64,000 nt of DNA, from positions 4,650,001 to 4,714,000 of the forward strand of contig NZ_LT607753.1 in assembly GCF_900090295.1 (NCBI RefSeq). Reading direction: 5' to 3'. Below are positions 26,232-35,502 of this stretch, piece by piece; the first letter of the stretch is position 1; each line of letters opens with the position of its first letter. The position numbers and the translations under genes are program-made. This DNA comes from Micromonospora coxensis. GTDB taxonomy: Bacteria; Actinomycetota; Actinomycetes; Mycobacteriales; Micromonosporaceae. Below the pieces are notes generated by a model. It ran no database searches. It had not been told where the DNA came from and saw only the letters and a list, made by a program, of their open reading frames with translations.

Positions 26232-27545
26232 ATGCGCGCCGCGTTGGCGGTCCCGCCCGCCGTCGAGGCGGAACAGGTCATCACCGCCGTCCTCGCCGAC
26301 CTGCGCTCCGGCGCGCACCGCGGCGTGGTCGTCGACTCCCCGCCCGGCGCCGGCAAGTCCACCCTCGTCGTCCGCGCCGCCGTCGAGCTGGCCGCCGCCG
26401 GTGAACCGCTGATCATCGTGGCGCAGACCAACGAGCAGGTCGACGACCTGATCGACCGGCTCGCCCGCAAGGCCCCCGAGCTGCGCATCGGCCGGCTGTC
26501 CGCCGGCGACTACCAGCCGTCGGAGCGGGTGAAGGGCCACGACAACGTCCGGGTCGCCGCCAAGGTCACCGACCTCGGCGGTCCGGCGGTCGTCATCGGT
26601 ACGGCCGCCAAGTGGGCCACCGTCGTTGAGGGCTGCTGGCCGTGGGCGATCGTCGACGAGGCGTACCAGATGCGCTCGGACGCCCTGCTGCGCGTGGCCG
26701 GCCGGTTCGAGCGGGCGCTGTTCGTCGGTGACCCGGGGCAGCTCGACCCGTTCTCCACCGTCGAGACCGTCCGCTGGACCGGCCTGACCTGGGATCCGAT
26801 GCAGGCGGCAGTGGCGGTGCTGCTGCGACACAACCCGGAGCTGCCGGTGCACCGGCTGCCGGTGTCGTGGCGGCTGCCCGCCTCGGCGGCCCCGGTGGTG
26901 GCGGAGGCGTTCTACCCGTTCACCGGTTTCCGCGCCGGCACCGGCCCGACCGAGCGGGCGTTGGCGTTCACCGAGCCCGGGCCGGGTGACGCGCTCGACG
27001 CGGCGGTGGAGGCGGCCGCGGCGACCGGCTGGGCGTTGCACGAGCTGCCGGCCCGGCACACCGTGCGTACCGATGCGGAGGCGGCCTCGGCCTGCGCGGC
27101 GCTGGCGCTGCGGGTGCTGGCCCGGGGCGCGGTCGCGGTCAGCGAGCACGCGCCGGCCGGCACGCCGGTCACCGCCGACCGGATCGCGATCGGCGCCGCG
27201 CACCGCGATCAGGTCGCGGCCATCCGCGCCCACCTCGGCGAGGCCGGGGCGGGCGTCACCGTCGACACCGCCAACCGGCTGCAGGGCCGCGAGTACGACC
27301 TGACGATCGTGCTGCACCCGCTGTCCGGGCGGCGCGACGCGACCACGTTCCACCTGGAGTCGGGGCGGCTCTGCGTGCTGGCGTCGCGGCACCGGCACGC
27401 CTGTGTGGTGGTGGCCCGGGCGGGCATCGGTGAGCTGCTGGACGCGCACCCGTCGACGGAGACGGTGCACCTGGACGTGCCGGTGAAGTTCCCGGACGGG
27501 TGGGCCGCCAACCGCACCATGCTCACCCACCTGGGCGCGAGGTGA
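26232..27545 (+). CDS. SF1 helicase-like P-loop ATPase
   Basis: This is a 437-residue protein with superfamily-1 motifs in order: Walker A SPPGAGKST (~35-43), Walker B AIVDEAYQM (~139), motif III FVGDPGQLDP (~160), SWRLPASA (motif IV-like), VDTANRLQGREYDLTIV (motif V) and ASRHRHACVVV (motif VI). It is shorter than Upf1/RecD-type helicases and has no obvious nuclease domain. It stands alone between secreted-enzyme genes. It probably acts on nucleic acid in the cytosol; the specific role is unknown. Confidence 0.85.
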   Translation: MRAALAVPPAVEAEQVITAVLADLRSGAHRGVVVDSPPGAGKSTLVVRAAVELAAAGEPLIIVAQTNEQVDDLIDRLARKAPELRIGRLSAGDYQPSERVKGHDNVRVAAKVTDLGGPAVVIGTAAKWATVVEGCWPWAIVDEAYQMRSDALLRVAGRFERALFVGDPGQLDPFSTVETVRWTGLTWDPMQAAVAVLLRHNPELPVHRLPVSWRLPASAAPVVAEAFYPFTGFRAGTGPTERALAFTEPGPGDALDAAVEAAAATGWALHELPARHTVRTDAEAASACAALALRVLARGAVAVSEHAPAGTPVTADRIAIGAAHRDQVAAIRAHLGEAGAGVTVDTANRLQGREYDLTIVLHPLSGRRDATTFHLESGRLCVLASRHRHACVVVARAGIGELLDAHPSTETVHLDVPVKFPDGWAANRTMLTHLGAR

Positions 27546-27787
27546 CGACCCCTTCGGGAGCGATCGAGCGGGAAATCGGTTCTCGCCGGTCTGAGTCTCG
27601 TGGGATTTCCACGGTTCCCGGCTGATTCATTATCGGTATGTCGACACCTGATCGACCTCCCGCCAACCTGGTGATCAGGCAGGACGGCTTCCTATCCTGA
27701 GCCGGACGAAGAAATCCATCGATATCTCGTCGCTGTCCGGAGCTTTCCTCTTCCCGTTCTGCGCGCTCACCACAAGCGAGGTGCCGA

Positions 27788-28294
27788 ATGGTCCTGTCCC
27801 GTTTCCTGCGCACGGTGCTCGCCGCGCTCTGCGGCGCGGTTCTGCTCGTGCCGGCCGTGCCCGGCCCGGCACTGGCCGCCTCCGCCGAGCGGGTCGCCGC
27901 CCGCCGGCAGGTGGCGGCGTACCTGGCCGCCCATCCCGGCGGGGTGGCGATCAACGACAACGAGATCAGCTACGGCGGGGGCGCGCTCGTGATCACGTTG
28001 CGCGCCCCCGAGCGCAACTACGCCGTGGCCGATTGCCCCTGGGGCTGGTACTGCTTCTACGACCGCACCGACTTCGGCTACCCCCGGGGCAAGCTCTCCT
28101 CGTGCGGGCGGCAGAACCTGGCCACCTGGCAGTGGCAGTTCCGCGTCGAGTCGGCCCACTACAACATGAGCAGCGGATCGGTGACCTTCTCCTACTACGA
28201 CACCCCGCTGTTCAGCGTCGGCGCGGGAAACCGGATCCGGGCCGACGCCTCTCCGTACCGGAACTGGGCGAACTACGTCAACCGGTGGTGTTAG
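27788..28294 (+). CDS. Secreted peptidase inhibitor family I36 protein
   Basis: This 168-residue protein has a signal peptide (~1-31, ending ALAA). The mature part carries the I36/SMPI-type beta-gamma-crystallin motif: CPWGWYCFYDRTDFGYPRGKL, then a Cys and a W-rich SAHYNMSSGSVTF segment. It is predicted to be an extracellular inhibitor of metalloproteases or a structural crystallin-like protein. It is monocistronic; its last 17 bases overlap the convergent kinase-fusion gene. Confidence 0.87.
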   Translation: MVLSRFLRTVLAALCGAVLLVPAVPGPALAASAERVAARRQVAAYLAAHPGGVAINDNEISYGGGALVITLRAPERNYAVADCPWGWYCFYDRTDFGYPRGKLSSCGRQNLATWQWQFRVESAHYNMSSGSVTFSYYDTPLFSVGAGNRIRADASPYRNWANYVNRWC

Positions 28295-30797
28295 CGGGCC
28301 TCGAGTCGGCGGACGTCACGCCGCAGCGGGTCTGCGCCGTGCTGTCCGTCCGGGTGGTGGACAGCAACAGGAAGTAGCTGAGCAGGTTGTTGCCCGGGCC
28401 GGTGGTCTCGTGGCTGAGCAACTGCCCGGTCGTCGGGTGAAACGTCAGGACCTCCCAGCGTCCCTCGCCGTCAGCGGCGCTGATCGCGTGCCCGACGCGG
28501 TCGGCCCGGTCGGGATAGCTGCCCTGGTAGGTGACGCCCGGCGTCTCGGCGAGCAACACGAGCAGGGCGGCGCGCTGCCGTGACGTGAGCGGGCGGTACC
28601 GGTAGATCCAGGCGACGGTGCTGATCACCCCGGCCGCGTTGCGCAGCTCCGGCGGGCTCCGGTCGAGCTGCGCGGCGACCTGCCGGCGCAGTTCGGCCGG
28701 GTCCGTCGCCGGATTCGGCGGCACATCGGTCAGCTCGCCGTCGTCGTAGCGGGTGACGACCGGCTCGGCGCGCCGACCGTCCTCGACCGCGGTCACCATC
28801 CGGCGGCCGGAGCGGCGTGTCGTCCACCAGAGCAGCTCCTCGCGGTACCGGTTCGGGTTCTCCGAGCCGTACGCCAGGTCCTTCGGCGACCACACCCGCA
28901 GGCAGGTGTACGCGTACCTGCCCTGCGTCACGGGCTCGGGCAGCGCCGCGACGGCCTCGGCGAGCTGACGCAGCTTGCCCGGCGGGGCCGCCACGTCGAC
29001 GACCGGCGTCGTGGTCGACGCCCCGTGCCCGTGCCCCTCGCTCTCGTCGCGTACCGGAGTCCGGGCCACCGACCCGGACCGTCCCGGCTCGACCGTGACG
29101 CCCGGCAGCAAGAGTGGGAGCAGGCTGGTGCCGAGAATCGCGACGAGTCGGGTCAGCGGCACCGTCCGGCGCCCGCCGACGCGCAGCGAGCGGACGTTCA
29201 TCCGCCTACGGAGCCGCGGGGCCGGACCGCCGGGCGTGGGGTTGCGCGGCCGCAGTTCCGGCGTCCCGGCCGGCGGGTCGGCCGCCGGCCGCGCTGAGGT
29301 CCGGCCGCCGGAGTTCGGGGCGGCGTTGCGCGTCCGGGTCTGGGGTGCCGTCGGACCCGCCGGCGAGGTGGCGGTGTCGACGCGGTGCCGTCCCGGTCGC
29401 GCCCCGGCGGTGACCTGCGCGCCGACCGGGCCGATCGATGTCTGCCAGGAGCGCGCCATGGTGTCCTGCGGCCACGCCGGCTCGACCGGGTCGGGCGGGT
29501 GCGGGCTGTCCGGGCCGGCCTCGCGTCGGGTCGTCGGGGTGGACCCTCCGGAAGGGGGGACCGGCACCGCCTGCGGCGGTGGGGGGACCATCGCGGGGTG
29601 GTGCGCCCGGCGGTGGGCCTCGGCGGCGTGGGCGGCCAGCCGAAAGCACCAGGTGCGGCCGGCGTCCGTGACGCTGTCGAACGTCATGCAGGTGAGTGCC
29701 TGGCTGATCAGGGAGAGCCGGTACTGCTGGCGCCACTCCGGCTTCCAGTTGTCCCGCTCGGCGTAGGCCATCCCCGCCTCGTGGACGATCCCGACCAGGG
29801 TGGCGAGGACGGACGGCAGCCGGGGTGACGGCTTGTCGTCCGGCCTGACGAGGTGGTCGAGCAGGCTCTCGGCCTGGTCGGGCGGCAGCCCCGGCTGGGA
29901 AGCGCCGTCCTCGTCCGGTGGCGGCGCGATCCAGCGCAGCACCGTGGTCAGCAGCAGGCAGATCAGGTCCCGGGTCAGCGGTGCGTCCTGCTGGTAGTTG
30001 TCGAGGTCGACCAGCCAGAACCGGTGCGGGTCGACCGGACCGTCGCCGGGGGCCGGGATCAGGGCGTTGCCGCCGTGCAAATCGCCGTGGGAGAAGCCGC
30101 AGAGGTGGTCGAGGCTGAACCCGGCGAAGAGGGAGTCGTCGTCGGCCAGGCGCAGCGGGTTCGGCAGCACCCGGCCGTCGAGGCGTACCCAGTCCGCGTC
30201 GGGCGTGACCAGCCCCAGCTCCCTGGCCGCCGCCCGGGCCTCCGGCAGCGCCCGCATCACCGCCAGTTCCCGGCCGACGTACGCGGGGAGGTCGGCGCGT
30301 CGGATGGACGGCCCGACGCCGGGGTGCTGCTTGGCGTCGCCGTTCCAGTCCGTGAGCAGGCCGGTCACCACCGCCCGGACGGCGCTGACCAGCGTCTCGT
30401 CGTCGGTCAGCTCGGTCAGGGCCGAGACCGGGTCGCCGCCGTTGGCGACGCTCTGAAACATCAGGTGCCGGCCGTCGCCCACCGGATACCAGCTGTAGGG
30501 CTGCCGGACCAGGTGGCGGGCGGCGAAGTCGGGGGCGGACGACCAGGCACGCTCCTGCTGGCCGGGCTCCGGCGCGTCCCGGCCGGCGGGCAGCACCTTG
30601 ACGAACAGCTTCTCGTTGCGTCCGGGCCGCCGGAAGGCGATGGTGAACAGGACCGCGCCGCTGTAGCCCTGAGTACGCCTTGACTGGGCGAGCCGGCAGA
30701 CCGTGCCGTCGTACCCGGCGGCCCACCGGCACAGGGCGGCTGTCACCTCGTCGTCCTGGATGTACTCCGCCAGGCCGGCGTGAAGACCGTGGTTCAT
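28278..30797 (-). CDS. Kinase-like / proline-rich / TM / CU044_5270-like fusion protein
   Basis: This is an 839-residue protein of unusual layout. Residues ~1-400 are a phosphotransferase (APH-like) domain, with CGFSHGDLHGGNAL as the catalytic loop and FWLVDLDNYQQD as the metal Asp. A disordered Pro/Arg/Thr-rich linker (~400-560) leads to a single TM segment (VAILGTSLLPLLLPGV). The C-terminal ~270 residues are extracytoplasmic and resemble the CU044_5270 family (LLWWT..SGRR, AETPGVTYQG). It is a possible transmembrane sensor-kinase without a recognised sensor. It is divergent from the S-4TM effector gene and convergent with I36. Confidence 0.75.
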   Translation of the reverse strand: MNHGLHAGLAEYIQDDEVTAALCRWAAGYDGTVCRLAQSRRTQGYSGAVLFTIAFRRPGRNEKLFVKVLPAGRDAPEPGQQERAWSSAPDFAARHLVRQPYSWYPVGDGRHLMFQSVANGGDPVSALTELTDDETLVSAVRAVVTGLLTDWNGDAKQHPGVGPSIRRADLPAYVGRELAVMRALPEARAAARELGLVTPDADWVRLDGRVLPNPLRLADDDSLFAGFSLDHLCGFSHGDLHGGNALIPAPGDGPVDPHRFWLVDLDNYQQDAPLTRDLICLLLTTVLRWIAPPPDEDGASQPGLPPDQAESLLDHLVRPDDKPSPRLPSVLATLVGIVHEAGMAYAERDNWKPEWRQQYRLSLISQALTCMTFDSVTDAGRTWCFRLAAHAAEAHRRAHHPAMVPPPPQAVPVPPSGGSTPTTRREAGPDSPHPPDPVEPAWPQDTMARSWQTSIGPVGAQVTAGARPGRHRVDTATSPAGPTAPQTRTRNAAPNSGGRTSARPAADPPAGTPELRPRNPTPGGPAPRLRRRMNVRSLRVGGRRTVPLTRLVAILGTSLLPLLLPGVTVEPGRSGSVARTPVRDESEGHGHGASTTTPVVDVAAPPGKLRQLAEAVAALPEPVTQGRYAYTCLRVWSPKDLAYGSENPNRYREELLWWTTRRSGRRMVTAVEDGRRAEPVVTRYDDGELTDVPPNPATDPAELRRQVAAQLDRSPPELRNAAGVISTVAWIYRYRPLTSRQRAALLVLLAETPGVTYQGSYPDRADRVGHAISAADGEGRWEVLTFHPTTGQLLSHETTGPGNNLLSYFLLLSTTRTDSTAQTRCGVTSADSRPANTTG

Positions 30798-31000
30798 CGT
30801 CGTCGTTGAACCTTCTGCAAGAGGGGTGGAGCAGGCAGGGGCGACCCGGGGGTACGTCGCCGGGGGGAGGAGTGCGCGGGTACGCGCGGAAGGAAGCTAC
30901 CTCAACTCGGCCGTTAGTCGGTACTAATTCGCGTGTCAGTCAAAAGCCCTACTTACCGGTAACCATCCATTCACACGAAGGATTGTCTCGATCACCCGAA

Positions 31001-31028
31001 GTGACATCTAGCAGGCTGGATATAGAAT
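31001..31028 (+). promoter_or_regulatory. Putative sigma70-type promoter of the S-4TM gene
   Basis: GTGACA at 31001-31006 (5/6 to TTGACA) and TAGAAT at 31023-31028 are separated by 16 bp. An AGGAGG ribosome site (31042-31047) and the GTG start (31053) follow. The surrounding ~130 bp is notably AT-rich for this genome. Confidence 0.5.
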
Positions 31029-31052
31029 CGGTCACCGGACCAGGAGGCTGAT

Positions 31053-31982
31053 GTGACGCAGCGTGCTGATTCCCTGCTCAGGCACCAGAGCGATCCCGAG
31101 ATGATGGCGATCCTCCGGGCGATGTCGGTCTGCCACGCACGTGCCCAGCGACTGGACGGCCTGCGCCTGTACCTCTCGATCGCGATCTGCGGGGCCGGCG
31201 CCGTGGTGGCGTTCACCGGCGTATCCGCCACCGCGGTGACCGCCGTCGGCGCGCTGTGGGCCGTCGCCAACGCCGTGGGGCTCGCCTCGTGGTCGAACGG
31301 GCAGATCCGGCGGGCCGCCACCCTCCAGGAGATGTTCGACGTCGACCTTTTCGGTCTGCCGTGGAACACCGTGGCCGCCGGTGAGCGGCTCGGCCCCCAC
31401 GAGGTGAGCCGACTCGACCGCGCCTACCGCGGTGGCGAGGTGTACCTGCGCGACTACTACGAGATCCCCGACCTGCCCGCCCCGTACGACGTGCTGGCCT
31501 GCCAGCAGCAGAACCTCGGCTGGGGCGCACGGCTGCGCCGCCGGTACGCGTACACCGTGCTCGCCGGCGTGGCGGCCTGGGTCTCGGTCGGCGTGGTCTT
31601 CGGTGTCGTCGCCGGGCTGACCGTCGCGCAACTGCTGTTGCAGTGGTTCGTGCCGTCACTGGGCGCGCTGCTGCTCGGCCTGGAGATCTACCGGGGGCAG
31701 CGGGACGTCGCGGCCGACCGCGACCGCGCCATGAGCATCCTGCAGGACCGCATCACCTCAGCCGTGCGCCGCCCGCACGACCCGTCTGTGCAGGCGGAGC
31801 TGCTGACCCTGGCCCGGCAGGTACAGGACCTGATCCTGCACAGCCGCCGGGGACAGGCACGCGTGCCCGACTGGTTCTTCCGCCGGTTCCACGCCGCCGA
31901 CCGCGTCGACTTCCAGTCCACCATGGCCAACCTCGCCGAGCTGCTGAACCGGCCCGCGCCCGCGACCCGGCTCGACGGCTGA
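31053..31982 (+). CDS. S-4TM family putative pore-forming effector
   Basis: This is a 309-residue membrane protein; the GTG at 31053 follows AGGAGG. Two hydrophobic hairpins (~38-80 and ~165-212) flank a cytosolic middle region, giving four TM helices as in the S-4TM family predicted to form pores in nucleotide-signalling immune systems. EMFDVDLFGLPWN in the cytosolic part is typical of the family. It ends 80 bp from, and convergent to, the last gene of the cyclase-headed operon. It is therefore a candidate alternative effector of that island. Confidence 0.85.
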   Translation: MTQRADSLLRHQSDPEMMAILRAMSVCHARAQRLDGLRLYLSIAICGAGAVVAFTGVSATAVTAVGALWAVANAVGLASWSNGQIRRAATLQEMFDVDLFGLPWNTVAAGERLGPHEVSRLDRAYRGGEVYLRDYYEIPDLPAPYDVLACQQQNLGWGARLRRRYAYTVLAGVAAWVSVGVVFGVVAGLTVAQLLLQWFVPSLGALLLGLEIYRGQRDVAADRDRAMSILQDRITSAVRRPHDPSVQAELLTLARQVQDLILHSRRGQARVPDWFFRRFHAADRVDFQSTMANLAELLNRPAPATRLDG

Positions 31983-32024
31983 GCGCGGCAGTCCGCCCGG
32001 CCGGGCACGGTGGGACGTGCGCGG

Positions 32025-32054
32025 CGGCCGGTGGGCAGGCACGCCCACCGGCCG
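32025..32054. terminator. Bidirectional GC hairpin between convergent genes
   Basis: CGGCCGGTGGGC (32025-32036) and GCCCACCGGCCG (32043-32054) form a perfect 12-bp stem with a 6-nt loop in the 80-bp gap between the S-4TM gene and the end of the cyclase-headed operon. Confidence 0.7.
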
Positions 32055-32062
32055 TCGGGACG

Positions 32063-33433
32063 TCAACCCTGGTGGACCTCCGGTCCGCCTCCGGTGGAGT
32101 TGTTCCCGGCCACTACCTGCGCCTCGACGTCGAGTTGTCCGTCGAGCCGGCGCAACAGATCCGTCAGTTCCCGGTCGAGGATGTTCGGGTGGTGACGGTC
32201 GAGCAGGTCGCGGACCAGCCGCAGGGTCGACAGCCGTAGCGACGGGCCGGTCAGCCCTTCGAACAGCCGCAGGTCCGTGACGTCGTCGTCCGCCGTCGTG
32301 GTGAACGCCGGGGACACCGTGCCGGTCAGACCGTGCCGTGCCCGGGCCTCGGCGATCTCCGTCCAGGCATCGGTGAGGTGCCGCCGGACGGCGTTGGCGG
32401 CGTCCTCGACCGTGAGGTGCAGCTCCTGCCACGCCTTCTCGTGCGCGCCCAGCAACCCCTGGGCCTCGGCCCTGAGCCGCTCGTAGCGGCGTCCGGCCAG
32501 CTTGGCGCGCCGCTTCACCCGCCGTTGCCGCTCGGCGTACGGGTTGTACGCGCTGGCCTTGAAGGCGATCGCCGAGACGGTCAGCAGCACCAGCAGGGCC
32601 ACCAGCGGCCAGCGCAGATGCGGTTGCTGGATGCGGTCGCCCCGCAGCCAGGCCCAGAACGCCAGGATCCCGACCATCAGGACGGTGAACGTCACCGGCA
32701 GCACCCAGCTCGGCCAGGGCAGCTCATCGGGTCGACGCTCCTCGTCCTCCGGCCGCCACCGCACGAAGATCCGGCGTAGCACGACCTGCCAGTCCAGCCG
32801 TCGCCGCCAACGGCGCCGTTCGGCCCGGGACCGATGCCTGAACAGCGGCACCGCCAGCCAGCTGCCGGCGAGCACCAGCCCCATGAAGATCCCGAAACCG
32901 GGCAGGTAGGAGACCAGCGACTCGACCGTCGACAGTTCCGTCCCAGTGTCGATGGCGCTTCGGAACGCCTGGGCGAAGAAGAAGGTGTCGTAGATGGCGC
33001 TGATGAAGATGACCGTCCAGACGAGGAGCGGATGCTGCCAGCCCGGCCGATTCCGGCGGTCCTCCGCACCGTCGCCGGCGTGCTCCCGTTCGACCAGGTC
33101 CTGTCCCGTCGCCGCAGCGGTCAGTTCCCGCCGGGACAGCAACTCCTCCAGCCGGTGCAGGGCCAGCTTGGTCCGCCGCCACGTGTCGATCAGCCGGTCA
33201 CCCGCGCCCTGCACCCGCGAGTGGTGGGTGACCAGTGTCGCCTCCGCGTCGGCCTTGGCCCGGACCAGCTGTGCGGCCTCGGTGTGGGACAGCTCGTCGA
33301 CCCGGTACGGTTCCGGAGTGGCGACCGGTTCCGCCAGCCGGGTCGCCCCGAGCGTGAGCGGCCGACCACACGGCACCGACGGATAGCGGCGGCCCGGGGA
33401 GCCGTTCTGGTGCAGTACACCGTTCTCATGCAT
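32063..33433 (-). CDS. Four-TM membrane protein of the cyclase-headed operon
   Basis: This 456-residue protein starts 3 bases after the vWA-OmpA stop. Residues ~35-130 are helical and charged. Two TM helices lie near ~135-185 (WTVIFISAIYDTFFFA; FGIFMGLVLAGSWLAV). A basic loop (RHRSRAERRRWRRRLDW) follows, then two more TM helices near ~245-300, and a long basic C-terminal coiled region. No known family is recognised. As the last gene of a five-gene coupled operon, it is inferred to be the membrane anchor or effector partner of the NTPase/cyclase module. Confidence 0.8.
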   Translation of the reverse strand: MHENGVLHQNGSPGRRYPSVPCGRPLTLGATRLAEPVATPEPYRVDELSHTEAAQLVRAKADAEATLVTHHSRVQGAGDRLIDTWRRTKLALHRLEELLSRRELTAAATGQDLVEREHAGDGAEDRRNRPGWQHPLLVWTVIFISAIYDTFFFAQAFRSAIDTGTELSTVESLVSYLPGFGIFMGLVLAGSWLAVPLFRHRSRAERRRWRRRLDWQVVLRRIFVRWRPEDEERRPDELPWPSWVLPVTFTVLMVGILAFWAWLRGDRIQQPHLRWPLVALLVLLTVSAIAFKASAYNPYAERQRRVKRRAKLAGRRYERLRAEAQGLLGAHEKAWQELHLTVEDAANAVRRHLTDAWTEIAEARARHGLTGTVSPAFTTTADDDVTDLRLFEGLTGPSLRLSTLRLVRDLLDRHHPNILDRELTDLLRRLDGQLDVEAQVVAGNNSTGGGPEVHQG

Positions 33434-33436
33434 CGC

Positions 33437-34678
33437 TCATCCGCTCTCTCTGGTGATGACGATCTCGACCCTGCGATTGCGCCCCAGGCACTCCTCGTCC
33501 CAGCCGCCGTTGCGTCGCTCGTGCAGGCAGATCCGTCGGGTCTCCCCGACGCCCCGGGTCACCGACACCGGCAGGCCCAACCGCGCCAGCTCCCGTCCGA
33601 CCGCAGCCGCACGCCGCTCGGAGAGGGCCTTGTTGTACGCGGCGCCACCACGCGAGTCGGTGTGCCCGACGATCTCGACCCGGCTGACCCGTGCGTTCCC
33701 GATCCGCTCCCGGACCGCGCCGAGCCGAGCGACACCCTCCGGCCCCACCACGTCGGATTCGTTGGCGAACAGCGCCGCGCTCGGCAGGCTGTAGGTGATG
33801 TCGGGTGGGGTCGGCGGCGGGCCGGCCCCGGGCTTGAACAGCACCACCGGGTCGGCCGGCGGGGAGGTCGCGACACCGGACTGGCGGGTGGGCGCCGGGG
33901 CGGTGGAGACCTCGCAGGACGCGGCCGGCACGGTCAGGCAGAGCCGCTCCCAGTACTGCCGCAACCAGGCAAGATGCCCGGTCTCCGGCACCGGCCGTCC
34001 GGCGACTGGATTGCCCACCCCCACCATCAGCAGGTCCGCCCCGACCAGAGAGGTGGGCCACTCGGGTCGATCCGGGCAGTCCCGGACGGCGGCGTCGATC
34101 AGCGCCTCGCCGCCGACCGGGGCGCGGCTGAGATCGGTGCAGCCGGTCGTGCTGAGCCCGTCCGTGGCGAGGACCACGGTCCTGCGGGCCTCACCGGCCG
34201 CCCGGGTCTGCTCGGCCGCCACACCGAGCGCGCCCAGCACGTCGGTGCCGGCGGTCCGGGGCGCTGTCGCCGCTGCCTGCGCGGCAACCCGGCGTAGGCA
34301 GGACCTGGTTGCCTCCGTCTCGTACTCCTGATTGTCCGGGGTGGTGCTGGTGGGGGCGGTGACGCGGTTCTCGATGGCCCAGGTGACGGTGGCGGCAGAG
34401 CCGTCGAAGGTACCGATGGAGACCACGTCGCGGCGCTCGATGGCGGCCTCGACCGGTCCGGCCACCGCAGCCGCCCAGTCCGGTGCGGCGCCGGTCGAAC
34501 GGGTGGACGCGGTGACGTCGATCAGCACCGCCGTGTGAGCCACCCCGGCGATCGGCGGCGGATCGCCCAGCACCTCGCAGGCGTCCCGGTCGTCCGTGCA
34601 GGCCGGGACGGCGATCAGCGCCGCCACGCCCACCACGGCCAGCGCGGCGCGGCCGGACCGTGAGACCCGACGGCGCAT
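33437..34678 (-). CDS. Lipoprotein with vWA-like and OmpA-like domains
   Basis: The ATG at 34678 overlaps the preceding stop as TGATG. The 413-residue product has a lipobox (AVPAC near 27-31) after a hydrophobic signal. It then has a vWA-like domain with AVLIDVTASTRS (MIDAS-like D-x-T-x-S) and VVLATDGLST. The C-terminal OmpA-like domain has ANESDVVG, EIVGHTDSRGG and NRRVEIVI, which normally binds peptidoglycan. It is predicted to sit on the outer face of the membrane, linking the operon to the cell wall. Confidence 0.85.
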   Translation of the reverse strand: MRRRVSRSGRAALAVVGVAALIAVPACTDDRDACEVLGDPPPIAGVAHTAVLIDVTASTRSTGAAPDWAAAVAGPVEAAIERRDVVSIGTFDGSAATVTWAIENRVTAPTSTTPDNQEYETEATRSCLRRVAAQAAATAPRTAGTDVLGALGVAAEQTRAAGEARRTVVLATDGLSTTGCTDLSRAPVGGEALIDAAVRDCPDRPEWPTSLVGADLLMVGVGNPVAGRPVPETGHLAWLRQYWERLCLTVPAASCEVSTAPAPTRQSGVATSPPADPVVLFKPGAGPPPTPPDITYSLPSAALFANESDVVGPEGVARLGAVRERIGNARVSRVEIVGHTDSRGGAAYNKALSERRAAAVGRELARLGLPVSVTRGVGETRRICLHERRNGGWDEECLGRNRRVEIVITRESG

Positions 34679-35502
34679 CACGACGAGGCCTTCGTCTCGT
34701 CGGCGACCGGGAAGCCGTTCTCGTCCAGGTGCATCTGCCGGCGCAGGTTCTGCAGCGCGGCGTCGTAGGCGGCGGCGAACTCGTACAGGCCCACGTGCTC
34801 GTGGTCCTTGCTGGCCTGCCGGAGCACGTCGGCCAACTCCACGGCGGAGGCCCGACGGTGGTTGACCAGTCCGGTGACCACCCCGGCGATCGCCGGATCG
34901 GTGAGCTGCGCGGCGTAGGCGACCATCGCGTCGTGCCCGAGCTCGTCGAAGAGCCGCTGCCAGCGTCGGGCGACCTCCTCGAACCGGTCGGCCCGCAGCA
35001 GCGCCAGCGCCGTGTTGGCCTCCAGCTCCAGCTCCCGCAGTTCGAAGGGCATCAGGTGGTCGCGCACCTTCGGGTCGGGGCGGACCCAGGCCTTGGCCGA
35101 GCAGTGCACGGTGCCGGCCGCACCCCGGTAGCACCAGGTGTCGGCGAGCGCCTGCTGGATCGCCTGCTCGGCGGCGGCGGACTGGTAGGGGGAGAAGCCC
35201 CGCGCCACCTGCCAGATCCGCTCTCGCACGGTGTCCCGGGCGCTGGCGGTGAACTCCCGCGCCTCGTCCACCAGGTCGTCGTACGACATCTGACGGGAGG
35301 ACCAGACGAGCGCGGTGTCGACCTGGAACTCGAAGACGTCACCGTGGCTGAGCGCGCTCACCCGGGCGATGTCGTCGGTCGGCTGGTGGATGACCTCCTC
35401 GTTGCTGATCGAGGGTGTCGGGCGTGGGGCGCCACGGAACCAGTCGACCAGCCGGCGCCACAGGCTGCGCCGGCGCTTGCCGTGCCGGTACTTGCTGCTC
35501 AC
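34678..35502 (-). CDS. Conserved hypothetical protein between NTPase and vWA-OmpA genes
   Basis: This 274-residue protein has a GTG start at 35502 overlapping the NTPase stop as GTGA. The N-terminus is strongly basic (KYRHGKRRRSLWRRL). A GDVFEFQVDTALVWSSRQMSYDDL segment, followed by long amphipathic helices, faintly recalls SPFH/band-7 proteins, but I do not recognise a family with certainty. No TM segment or signal peptide is seen, so it is probably cytosolic or membrane-peripheral. Tight coupling on both sides implies that it functions in the same complex. Confidence 0.75.
   Translation of the reverse strand: MSSKYRHGKRRRSLWRRLVDWFRGAPRPTPSISNEEVIHQPTDDIARVSALSHGDVFEFQVDTALVWSSRQMSYDDLVDEAREFTASARDTVRERIWQVARGFSPYQSAAAEQAIQQALADTWCYRGAAGTVHCSAKAWVRPDPKVRDHLMPFELRELELEANTALALLRADRFEEVARRWQRLFDELGHDAMVAYAAQLTDPAIAGVVTGLVNHRRASAVELADVLRQASKDHEHVGLYEFAAAYDAALQNLRRQMHLDENGFPVADETKASS

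Noticed and set aside
34679..35134. N-terminal extension of the vWA-OmpA protein to 565 residues
   Set aside because: It would run antiphase through the upstream 274-residue gene; the ATG at 34678 gives an immediate lipoprotein signal and TGATG coupling.
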